Positions 24,074 through 31,636 of a DNA stretch of 64,000 bases are shown here, piece after piece (the first letter of the stretch is position 1; each line of letters begins with the position of its first letter). Source of the DNA: Paractinoplanes toevensis (GTDB taxonomy: Bacteria; Actinomycetota; Actinomycetes; Mycobacteriales; Micromonosporaceae); the NCBI RefSeq assembly GCF_018332695.1, contig NZ_BOQN01000048.1:1-64000 (forward strand), read 5' to 3'. A model generated the notes under the pieces. It was not told where the DNA came from. It worked only from the letters and a program-made list of their open reading frames with translations, and ran no database searches. The position numbers and the translations under genes are program-made.

Positions 24074-25264
24074 ATGAAACTCGGCAGAAAACTGCTGGTC
24101 CTCGGCGCGGTGACGGCCACCGGACTGGCCACCGCGATCATCCCCATGACCATGTCGAACGCGGCCGTGGCCTGTGCTCCCGCCTGGTCCTCGTCGGCGG
24201 TCTACGTCAAGGACAACACCGCCTCGCAGAGCGGCCACAACTACACCGCGAAGTGGTGGACGCAGAACGAGTCGCCGGCCACCCACTCCGGACAGTGGGA
24301 CGTCTGGATCGACAACGGCGCCTGCGGCGGCGGAACCACCCCGACCACGCCGCCCACCACCGGCCCGACCACGAACCCGCCGACCACCGGCACCAAGATG
24401 GCCTCGGCGCCGTACGTCTACCCGGGCTGGGGCAACCCGCCGGCCCCGTCCACGGTCATCAACGCCACCGGCATCAAGGCTTTCACCATCGCGTTCGTGC
24501 TGGCCAACGGCTGTAACCCGGTCTGGGACGGCGAGGGCGGCCTGACCGGCGGCGCGCACGCCAGCTACATCCAGCAGGCCCAGGCGGCCGGCGCCAGCAT
24601 CGTCCCGTCGATCGGCGGCTGGAGCGGCAACAAGCTCGGCCCGAACTGCTCGACCGCCGACGCGCTGGCCGGCGCGTACCAGAAGGTGATCGACGCCTTC
24701 GGCCTGAAGGCGATCGACATCGACATCGAGAACAGTGACGAGTTCGAGAACACGGTCGTGCAGGACCGCATCCTGAACGCCCTGAAGATCGTCAAGCAGA
24801 AGAACCCGTCGGTGAAGACCATCCTCACCTTCGGCACCTCGCCGACCGGCCCGAACTACTACGGCACCCGGCTGGTGCAGCAGGCCAAGGCGCTCGGCGC
24901 GAACATCGACATCTTCACCCAGATGCCGTTCGACTTCGGCGGCGGTTCGGACATGTACGGCGCCACCGTCGGCGCCTCCGAGGGCCTGAAGAACCTGCTG
25001 AAGACCACGTTCGGGTACACCGACGCGCAGGCCTACAGCCACATGGGCATCTCCGGCATGAACGGTCTCTCCGACCAGCAGGAACTCACCTCGACCGACA
25101 CCTGGACGCGGATCCGCGACTACGCCAAGAGCAAGGGCCTCGCGCGGTTCACCTACTGGGCGGTCAACCGGGACCGGGGTTGCGCCGGGGGCGGCGTCGT
25201 CTCGAACTGCTCGGGTATCGCGCAGGCCGACTGGGCCTTCACGAAGATCAGCGCAGGGTTCTAG
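24074..25264 (+). CDS. Secreted GH18-type chitinase with CBM5/12 (variant active-site motif)
   Basis: This is a 396-residue secreted protein with a signal peptide (1-31), a CBM5/12 module (about 33-84), a short linker and a GH18-like domain (about 108-395). The catalytic motif is present in altered form: KAIDIDIE has Asp215, Asp217 and acid Glu219, but Lys212 occupies the place of the first Asp of DxxDxDxE. GH18 members with such a motif occur in bacterial chitinases that act on chitin, so activity is likely but not certain. It is cotranscribed with the preceding chitinase. Its stop overlaps the convergent DedA stop by four bases. Confidence 0.87.
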   Translation: MKLGRKLLVLGAVTATGLATAIIPMTMSNAAVACAPAWSSSAVYVKDNTASQSGHNYTAKWWTQNESPATHSGQWDVWIDNGACGGGTTPTTPPTTGPTTNPPTTGTKMASAPYVYPGWGNPPAPSTVINATGIKAFTIAFVLANGCNPVWDGEGGLTGGAHASYIQQAQAAGASIVPSIGGWSGNKLGPNCSTADALAGAYQKVIDAFGLKAIDIDIENSDEFENTVVQDRILNALKIVKQKNPSVKTILTFGTSPTGPNYYGTRLVQQAKALGANIDIFTQMPFDFGGGSDMYGATVGASEGLKNLLKTTFGYTDAQAYSHMGISGMNGLSDQQELTSTDTWTRIRDYAKSKGLARFTYWAVNRDRGCAGGGVVSNCSGIAQADWAFTKISAGF

Positions 25265-25920
25265 TCACGGTTGACTTGGGCGCGCGGCTGCCGGTCTCGG
25301 CGGCCGCGCGTCTTCTTCATGACCCACCAGCCCACCGCGACGACGAAGAACGCGCCGACCGCGTAGTCGAACCAGTGGCTGTACGTCTCGATGTTCTGCC
25401 ATCGCTCGCCCAGCAGATAGCCACCGATGATGAACAGGGCGTTCCACACGCCGCTGCCGATCGCGGTGAAAACCAGGAACTGGCCGAGGTGCATGCGATT
25501 GGCGCCGGCCGGGATCGAGACCAGGGAGCGTACGACCGGAGCACAGCGCCCGACGAGCACGGCGCTCTTCTCGTGTTTCTCGAACCAGCGATCGGCCTTG
25601 TTCAGGTCGTCCGCGTCGACCAGCGGGATCCGGTCCAGCCACCGGCGCAGCCGGTCCTCACCCAGCGCCCGGCCCAGCCAGTAGAGCAGGAGCGCGCCGC
25701 CGACCGACCCGATGGTCGCGGTGACCAGCACCAGGATCAGGTTGACCCGGTCCTGCGAGGCGAGGTAGCCGGCCAGCGACAGCACGATCTCGCTCGGGAT
25801 CGGCGGCACCAGGTTTTCCAGTGCGACGAGCAGGCCGACGCCCACCTCGCCGAGTGAGTCGATCACCGATGCGACCCAGCCCGTGAGTCCGGTCAGCTGT
25901 CCCAGGTCGCTCTCTGCCAT
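25261..25920 (-). CDS. DedA-family membrane protein
   Basis: This 219-residue integral membrane protein has about five hydrophobic segments. The conserved DedA segment ENLVPPIPSEIVL (residues 35-47) and GRCAPVVRSLVSIPAG are visible. DedA proteins are undecaprenyl-phosphate or phospholipid flippases/transporters of the inner membrane. The C terminus ends in a basic tail. The divergent PadR gene begins 70 bases from its start. Confidence 0.9.
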   Translation of the reverse strand: MAESDLGQLTGLTGWVASVIDSLGEVGVGLLVALENLVPPIPSEIVLSLAGYLASQDRVNLILVLVTATIGSVGGALLLYWLGRALGEDRLRRWLDRIPLVDADDLNKADRWFEKHEKSAVLVGRCAPVVRSLVSIPAGANRMHLGQFLVFTAIGSGVWNALFIIGGYLLGERWQNIETYSHWFDYAVGAFFVVAVGWWVMKKTRGRRDRQPRAQVNRD

Positions 25921-25959
25921 CGCTCATGTCTACCCGACTCCGGCGCCCCCAACCCTTCT

Positions 25960-25982
25960 CATATACCGATCATCGGCATATG
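25960..25982. promoter_or_regulatory. 23-bp palindromic operator of the PadR gene
   Basis: The left half CATATACCGAT (25960-25970) and right half ATCGGCATATG (25972-25982) are inverted repeats with one mismatched pair, around a single C. It ends eight bases before the GTG of the PadR gene, as expected for autoregulation. Confidence 0.6.
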
Positions 25983-25990
25983 CTGCCGAT

Positions 25991-26338
25991 GTGACCGACG
26001 GACCGATGCGCGAGCCGACCTTCCTGGTCCTGACCGCCCTCGCCGGCGGGCCGCAGCACGGCTACGCCGTCATCGAGGACATCGCCGGGATGACCGGCGG
26101 CCGGGTCCGGCTACGCGCGGGCACGCTCTACGCGGCGCTCGACCGGCTGCGCGCCGAGGGCCTGATCGAGGTCGACCGCGAGGAGATCGTCCAGTCCCGT
26201 CTGCGGCGCTACTACCGGCTCACGGGGGCCGGCGAGCAGAGCCTGACGGCCGAGACCGCCCGCCTGCGCACGCAGGCCACGATCGCGGAGCGCCGCCTGC
26301 GCGCCCGCCGGATCCAGCTCGGGGGAGCCACCACATGA
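25991..26338 (+). CDS. PadR-family transcriptional regulator
   Basis: This 115-residue winged-helix DNA-binding protein of the PadR family has LTALAGGPQHGYAVIEDI and RLRAGTLYAALDRLRAEG as the helix-turn-helix and wing. The GTG at 25991 is chosen because upstream codons lie in the palindromic promoter. It overlaps the next gene by four bases (ATGA), so the two are coupled. PadR proteins usually repress a neighbouring membrane or transport gene and respond to small aromatic or lipophilic ligands. Here the coupled membrane protein is the probable target. Confidence 0.9.
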   Translation: MTDGPMREPTFLVLTALAGGPQHGYAVIEDIAGMTGGRVRLRAGTLYAALDRLRAEGLIEVDREEIVQSRLRRYYRLTGAGEQSLTAETARLRTQATIAERRLRARRIQLGGATT

Positions 26339-27270
26339 CCGGCCCGGAGTCCCGTTTTCGCCGCCTGCTCGCGCTCTATCCGAAAGACCACCGCGAGGAG
26401 TACGGCGAGGAGATGCTCGGCGTCCTGCTGGCCGACGGCCGCACCGGCCCGGGCGTGACCGCCGATCTGGTGCGGGCGGCCCTCGGCGCGCGGTTCCGGC
26501 AGGCGTCCGCATCGGTGCGGGAGGAGTTGCGCGAAGAGGGGTGGCGGCACGCGGCGTTCGCGGTGCAGTTCTTCGGCTCGCTCCTGCTGCTGGCCATGGC
26601 CGTCCGGCGATTCGCCATGGTGATCTGGACGATGGTTCGGTGGCCGGGTTACGACATCTCCCCGTTCTACGGTGTCGACCTGGTGCGCGCCCTCGGCTGG
26701 GCGGTCGCCGTGGCCGGGGCCGTGCTGGGCATCCGGCTGCTCGGGGTCACCGGCGCGGCGGCCGGGCTGGCCGGCGAGATCGTCGCCCCGTTCCGGTTCT
26801 ACCTGGACACTCCCGCGCAGGTCCTCAACGCCTACTGGATCATCACGGCCGCCGCGGTGGTGCTGATCGCCGCCGCGGTGTCCGTCCGGCGAGCCGCACC
26901 GCGCGGGTGGCCGTTCGTGGTGGCGGCCGGAGTGGTGCTGATCGCGCAGGGCCTGGCGCCGTTCAGTCTGCGCGTGCCGATGTTCGGCGTGGCCGCGATG
27001 CTGGCGCTGATCGGTGTCGTCCGGCTGGATTCCACGATCCGCGGCCGGGTGATCGTCTTCGCGGTTCCGGTGCTCGCGGTGTTCCCGCTGGTGCGCCTGG
27101 GGTTCGGCGGCTTCGTCGAGCACAACATGCGGCACCCCGAGGCGATCGCGCTGATCGGCCCGGTGCAGTGGGCGGTGCTCGTGGTCGTGCCGGCCGCCGC
27201 CTTCGTCGTCGCGGCCGGGATCGGCCGGCGGTTTCGAGGCCTGATGCCGCGGACAAGTAAGGGGGCATGA
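26335..27270 (+). CDS. PadR-associated membrane protein
   Basis: This 311-residue protein has a cytoplasmic N-terminal segment (RRLLALYPKDHREEYGEEM, about residues 9-27) typical of PadR-linked membrane proteins, followed by six or seven membrane helices from about residue 75. It overlaps padR by four bases and the next gene, a GH13 enzyme, by four bases, so the three genes form one operon. Family members are found with PadR regulators in many actinomycetes, and the function is unknown. Confidence 0.75.
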   Translation: MTGPESRFRRLLALYPKDHREEYGEEMLGVLLADGRTGPGVTADLVRAALGARFRQASASVREELREEGWRHAAFAVQFFGSLLLLAMAVRRFAMVIWTMVRWPGYDISPFYGVDLVRALGWAVAVAGAVLGIRLLGVTGAAAGLAGEIVAPFRFYLDTPAQVLNAYWIITAAAVVLIAAAVSVRRAAPRGWPFVVAAGVVLIAQGLAPFSLRVPMFGVAAMLALIGVVRLDSTIRGRVIVFAVPVLAVFPLVRLGFGGFVEHNMRHPEAIALIGPVQWAVLVVVPAAAFVVAAGIGRRFRGLMPRTSKGA

Positions 27271-28913
27271 GTGACCGCTGGTACCAGAAAGCCGTCGTCT
27301 ACTGCCTCGACATCGACACCTTCGCCGACTCGAACGGGGACGGCGTCGGCGACATCCGCGGCCTCATCGGCCGGCTCGACTACCTGGCCCGGCTCGGCAT
27401 CACCTGCCTGTGGCTCAACCCGATCCACCCGACCCCGGGCCGCGACGACGGGTACGACGTGGAGGACTTCTACAACGTCGACCCGCGGCTGGGCACGCTC
27501 GGCGACTTCGCCCAGCTGCTGCACGAGGCGGGCAACCTCGGCATCAAGGTGATCATCGACCTGGTCGTGAACCACACCTCCGACCAGCACCCGTGGTTCC
27601 AGTCGGCCCGTTCGTCACCGGATTCGCCGTACCGTGACTGGTATGTCTGGGCGGACAGCGCGCCGCCGGACCGCCACCAGGGCATGGTTTTCCCCGGTGA
27701 GCAGGGTGAGACGTGGTCGTTCGACCGCACCGCGAAGCTCTGGTATTACCACCGGTTCTACAAGTTCCAGCCCGACCTCAACATCAAGAACCCCGAGGTC
27801 CGCGAGGAGATCAAGAAGATCTGCGCGTTCTGGCTGCAACTCGGGGTGGCCGGGTTCCGGATGGACGCGGTGCCGTTCATCATCGAGGAGACCGAGCCGG
27901 GCAACCCGAACTCGCCCAAGGACCTGGACTACCTCACCGACCTGCGACAATACCTCCAGTGGCGCAAGGGCGACGCGGTGCTGCTGGCCGAGGCGAACGT
28001 CGAACCCGACGAGCTGGTGAAGTTCTTCGGCGACAGCGGTGGCTCGAACAACCGCATCCACATGCTCTTCGACTTCATGCTCAACGGTCAGCTGATCCTG
28101 GCGCTGGCCCGGCAGAACCCCGAGTCGATCATCGCGGCGCTGCGCGAGACCCCGAAACTGCCGGCCGGCGGTCAGTGGGCCACCTTCCTGCGCAATCATG
28201 ACGAGATCGACCTGTCCCGGCTCACCGCCGACCAGCGCAACCACGTCTTCGCCGAGTTCGGCCCGGACGAGAACATGCAGCTGTACGGCCGCGGTATCCG
28301 GCGGCGGCTGGCCCCGATGCTGGGCGGCGACCGGCGGCGGCTCGAGATGGCCTACTCGCTGCAGTTCAGCCTGCGGGGCACTCCGGTGCTGCGCTACGGC
28401 GAGGAGCTCGGGATGGGCGACGACCTCCAGCAGGAAGGCCGCAACGCGATCCGTACGCCGATGCAGTGGTCGACGCTGGAGAACGCCGGCTTCTCCACCG
28501 CCGACCGCAAGAAGCTGATCCGGCCGGTGATCGAGGGCGGCGAGTTCGGCTACGACAAGGTCAACGCGACGAAGCAGCGGCACGACCCGACGTCCCTGTT
28601 GTCATGGTTCGAGCGGATGATCCGGACACTCCGGGAAGCGCCGGAGGTCGGCGCCGGTAGCTGCACTCATGTCGATGTTCCGGTCCCCGAGGGCGTGCTG
28701 GTGCACCGCGCCGACGACGCCACCGGTACGATGTTGTTTGTGCACAACCTGTGCACAAAGGATGCGGTCGTCGACCTCAGCTCCGTCTACGCCGACGCCG
28801 AGTCACCGAACGACGTTCTCGCCGACCGTGAGTACCCCGACCTGGGGAAATTCACCGAGGTGGCGGTCGCTGGGTATGGCTATCGGTGGATCCGGCTGCG
28901 GCGTCATTCGTGA
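27267..28913 (+). CDS. GH13 alpha-amylase-family enzyme, trehalose synthase-like
   Basis: This 548-residue cytoplasmic (beta/alpha)8 enzyme of GH13 starts WYQKAVVYCLDIDTFADSNG and has the four conserved regions: DLVVNHTSD, GFRMDAVP (catalytic Asp), LLAEANV (catalytic Glu) and FLRNHDEID. This pattern matches trehalose synthase (GH13_16), which interconverts maltose and trehalose. No maltokinase domain or treZ/treY/glgE neighbours are present. The ATG overlaps the upstream stop (ATGA), so it is in the padR operon, and its expression would follow PadR. Confidence 0.85.
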   Translation: MSDRWYQKAVVYCLDIDTFADSNGDGVGDIRGLIGRLDYLARLGITCLWLNPIHPTPGRDDGYDVEDFYNVDPRLGTLGDFAQLLHEAGNLGIKVIIDLVVNHTSDQHPWFQSARSSPDSPYRDWYVWADSAPPDRHQGMVFPGEQGETWSFDRTAKLWYYHRFYKFQPDLNIKNPEVREEIKKICAFWLQLGVAGFRMDAVPFIIEETEPGNPNSPKDLDYLTDLRQYLQWRKGDAVLLAEANVEPDELVKFFGDSGGSNNRIHMLFDFMLNGQLILALARQNPESIIAALRETPKLPAGGQWATFLRNHDEIDLSRLTADQRNHVFAEFGPDENMQLYGRGIRRRLAPMLGGDRRRLEMAYSLQFSLRGTPVLRYGEELGMGDDLQQEGRNAIRTPMQWSTLENAGFSTADRKKLIRPVIEGGEFGYDKVNATKQRHDPTSLLSWFERMIRTLREAPEVGAGSCTHVDVPVPEGVLVHRADDATGTMLFVHNLCTKDAVVDLSSVYADAESPNDVLADREYPDLGKFTEVAVAGYGYRWIRLRRHS

Positions 28914-28962
28914 GCCGGGTTAAAGTCGGCCGTCGGCGCAGAGATCACTACCGGAGGCCGCA

Positions 28963-29727
28963 ATGTCGCAGTCCGCACCCACCCGCGTAGCCATCGTCAC
29001 CGGAGCCGCCCGAGGGATCGGTGAGGCCACCGCCCGCAAGCTCGCCGCCGACGGACTGGCCGTCGCCGTCGTCGACCTCGACGAGGGTGCCTGCGCCAAC
29101 ACGGTCACCGCGATCCACGACGCCGGCGGCACCGCGCTGGCCGTCGGCGCCGACGTCTCCGACCCGGTGCAGGTCGCCGCGGCCACCGAGCGGGTCGTCG
29201 CCGAGCTGGGCGCGCCGACCGTGCTGGTCAACAACGCCGGGGTGCTGCGCGACAACCTGCTGTTCAAGATGACCGAGGACGACTGGGAGACCGTCATGGC
29301 GGTCCACCTGCGCGGCGCGTTCCTGTTCAGCCGGGCCGTGCAGAAGCACATGGTGGACGCGGGCTGGGGCCGCATCGTCAGCCTCTCCAGCACCTCGGCC
29401 CTGGGCAACCGCGGCCAGGCCAACTACTCGGCGGCCAAGGCCGGCCTGCAGGGCTTCACCAAGACGATCGCGATCGAGCTGGGCCGTTACGGCATCACCG
29501 CCAACGCGGTCGCGCCGGGGTTCATCGTCACCGACATGACCGCGGCCACCGCCGCCCGGGTCGGGGTCGATTTCACCGATTTCGAGAAGGCCGCGATCAG
29601 CCAGATCCCGGTCGGCCGCTCGGGCCGTCCCGAAGACGTCGCGAACACCGTATCCTTCCTCGTCAGTGAGGGCGCCGGGTTCGTCTCGGGACAGGTCATC
29701 TACGTGGCGGGCGGCCCTCGTGATTAG
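28963..29727 (+). CDS. SDR-family oxidoreductase, 3-oxoacyl-ACP reductase-like
   Basis: This 254-residue short-chain dehydrogenase has a cofactor motif TGAARGIGE, NNAG, a catalytic Ser in SLSSTSALGN and YSAAK. The FabG-like ending is FVSGQVIYVAGG. It would reduce a beta-keto group with NAD(P)H, but many SDRs share these motifs and the substrate is not defined. The ATG at 28963 has GGAGG nearby (ACCGGAGGCCGCA). It lies alone between the TreS-like and YgiB-like genes. Confidence 0.88.
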   Translation: MSQSAPTRVAIVTGAARGIGEATARKLAADGLAVAVVDLDEGACANTVTAIHDAGGTALAVGADVSDPVQVAAATERVVAELGAPTVLVNNAGVLRDNLLFKMTEDDWETVMAVHLRGAFLFSRAVQKHMVDAGWGRIVSLSSTSALGNRGQANYSAAKAGLQGFTKTIAIELGRYGITANAVAPGFIVTDMTAATAARVGVDFTDFEKAAISQIPVGRSGRPEDVANTVSFLVSEGAGFVSGQVIYVAGGPRD

Positions 29728-29750
29728 TTGCTGAGGGGCGCTACAAAGAG

Positions 29751-30170
29751 ATGATGAATCGACGCATGACCTCCCGCCGCGTCTCGCTGACCAGCACGTT
29801 CCTGTTGCTGGCGGCGGGCGGTGCGGCGGCCTGCGACAGCGGCAATAAATATCATGACGAAGGCTTCTACTGCGCCGACGCCAATGGCGTGATCGTCGAC
29901 GAGGACCTCTGCGACGACGACAACTACCACTCCTCCGGTGGGATCTACCCCTACTACCTCTGGCACTCGCCGTCCTACGGGCGGGGTTACGCGGTGGGCA
30001 GCAAGCTTCCGTCCGGGGGCAGCAAGTTCGCCTATAACGACAAGGCGTCGCGCACGGCGTTCGGCCTGCCGGCCAGCGGCAAGGTCGGCAACGGCACGGT
30101 CAAGACGAGTGTGGTCGGCAAGGGCGGCAGCGGCAGCTCGTCCTCGTCCGGTAAGAAGTCCGGCAGCTGA
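29751..30170 (+). CDS. Small secreted Cys-rich protein, YgiB-like partner
   Basis: This 139-residue exported protein has a basic N terminus, a hydrophobic signal and a possible lipobox GAAAC. A short mature region follows with Cys pairs around YHDEGFYCADANGVIVDEDL, a Tyr/Gly-rich stretch and a Ser/Lys/Gly tail. The gene lies two bases before a glutathionylspermidine synthase-like gene. In enterobacteria ygiB (DUF1190, Cys/Tyr/Ser-rich secreted) also precedes ygiC, of the same synthase family, so this is probably the actinobacterial counterpart. The resemblance is to architecture and context; sequence homology is weak. The ATG at 29751 could be replaced by 29754 or 29766. Confidence 0.6.
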   Translation: MMNRRMTSRRVSLTSTFLLLAAGGAAACDSGNKYHDEGFYCADANGVIVDEDLCDDDNYHSSGGIYPYYLWHSPSYGRGYAVGSKLPSGGSKFAYNDKASRTAFGLPASGKVGNGTVKTSVVGKGGSGSSSSSGKKSGS

Positions 30171-30172
30171 CT

Positions 30173-31636
30173 ATGCGCCGGGTTCCTTATGGTCCGGTCA
30201 GGGACGGGTGGAAACTCACCAATTACAGTCTCGGGCTGACCTACAACGACACCGAACTGCCCGACGGGACGATGATCTCGTACTGGCAGGAGGGTCCGTA
30301 CTACGACTTCACGGCGGCCGAGATCGAGGAGCTCGAATCGGCCACCGCGAAGGTCTTCGCGATGTGCCTCGAGGCCGGCGACTGGATGGTCCGGCAGTGC
30401 CCGCGGCACACCGTCCAGGGCCGCCGGGACGGCTACTTCGCCTCGGTGTGCAACCCGCAGAGCTGCTTCCTCGCCAAGATCGGCATCCCCGAGTTCGCGC
30501 ACGAGCAGATCATCCGCACCTGGTTCGACGGCGACGCCGAGACCTGGACGCATTACGACAAAGACCCCGACATGCGTACGCCGATGCAGACGCCGGACTT
30601 CTCGCCGAGCATCTACGGCCGTTTCGACTTCTGGTACAACGGTGCCGGCACCACGCCCAAGCTGCTCGAGTTCAACGCCCAGACGCCGACGTCGCTGGTC
30701 GAGAGCGCGGTCATCCAATGGCACTGGGTCGACCAGACCGGCGTGACCCAGCACCCGTGGCGGCAGTGGAACTCGATCCACGACCGCCTGGTCGGCTGGG
30801 AGGCGGCCGACGGCGAGCCGGCCAACCCCGGCGCCTGGCGCCGCAACATCAACAAGCTGCGCGAGGCCCGCACCTGGCTGCCGGAAAAACCCAAGATCTT
30901 CTTTGCGTACGAGACGAGCGAGACGTCCGGTGAGGACCGGATGAACGTCGCCTACCTGATGTCGACCGCCGAGGAGGCCGGTTACCCGGTCGAGCTGATC
31001 GCGATGAGCCAGATCGGCTGGGACGTGGCCGGCGACCGGGTGCTCTTCGTGCCCGAGCCCGGCCGGGAGGACAAAGCCCAGCCGATCGACATCATCTTCA
31101 TGCTCTACCCGTGGGAATGGTTCTGGCACGAAGAGGGCGGCAAGGGCTTCTTCCGCAACATGGCCGACCCGACCAAGCACGGCACGGTCTGGATCGAGCC
31201 GCCCTACAAGGCCGCCCTGCTCGGCAACAAAGCCCTGCTGCCGGTGTTGTGGAAACTGTTCGGCGACGACCCGGAGCGGTCGAAATACCTGCTCCCGTCA
31301 TACTTCGCCGGTTCTGCCGGCGCGGCCTCGCTCAAGAGCTACGCGAAGAAGCCGGTGTGGGGCCGGGAGGGCGGTTCGGTCACGCTGGTCGGTGACGGCC
31401 AGGTGATCACCGAAAACCCCTCCGAGTACGGCTCGGACGGCCTCTTCGTCGTGCAGGAGCTGTGCGAGCTCCCGTCCTTCGACGGCCTCGAGGGCACGGT
31501 CCACCCGGTGATCGGCGCCTGGCTGATCGACGGCGAGCCGGCCGGCATGGGCATCCGCGAAGGCCTGGGCACGGAGGGTCTGGTCACCAAGGACCGCTGC
31601 TACTTCGTTCCGCACACGGTCGAGGCCGAGGCTTGA
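30173..31636 (+). CDS. Glutathionylspermidine synthase-like ATP-grasp ligase (YgiC-like)
   Basis: This 487-residue cytoplasmic protein belongs to the glutathionylspermidine synthase C-terminal-domain family (YgiC/YjfC-like). These ATP-grasp enzymes form an amide or other ligase bond with an unknown partner in most bacteria. Recognisable parts are KLLEFNAQTPTSL (nucleotide/metal region), KIFFAYETSETSGEDRMN and KHGTVWIEPPYK. The amidase domain found in E. coli Gss is absent. It lies two bases after the YgiB-like gene and overlaps the next start by four bases. The natural substrate is unknown; polyamine or peptide ligation is inferred from family. Confidence 0.82.
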   Translation: MRRVPYGPVRDGWKLTNYSLGLTYNDTELPDGTMISYWQEGPYYDFTAAEIEELESATAKVFAMCLEAGDWMVRQCPRHTVQGRRDGYFASVCNPQSCFLAKIGIPEFAHEQIIRTWFDGDAETWTHYDKDPDMRTPMQTPDFSPSIYGRFDFWYNGAGTTPKLLEFNAQTPTSLVESAVIQWHWVDQTGVTQHPWRQWNSIHDRLVGWEAADGEPANPGAWRRNINKLREARTWLPEKPKIFFAYETSETSGEDRMNVAYLMSTAEEAGYPVELIAMSQIGWDVAGDRVLFVPEPGREDKAQPIDIIFMLYPWEWFWHEEGGKGFFRNMADPTKHGTVWIEPPYKAALLGNKALLPVLWKLFGDDPERSKYLLPSYFAGSAGAASLKSYAKKPVWGREGGSVTLVGDGQVITENPSEYGSDGLFVVQELCELPSFDGLEGTVHPVIGAWLIDGEPAGMGIREGLGTEGLVTKDRCYFVPHTVEAEA

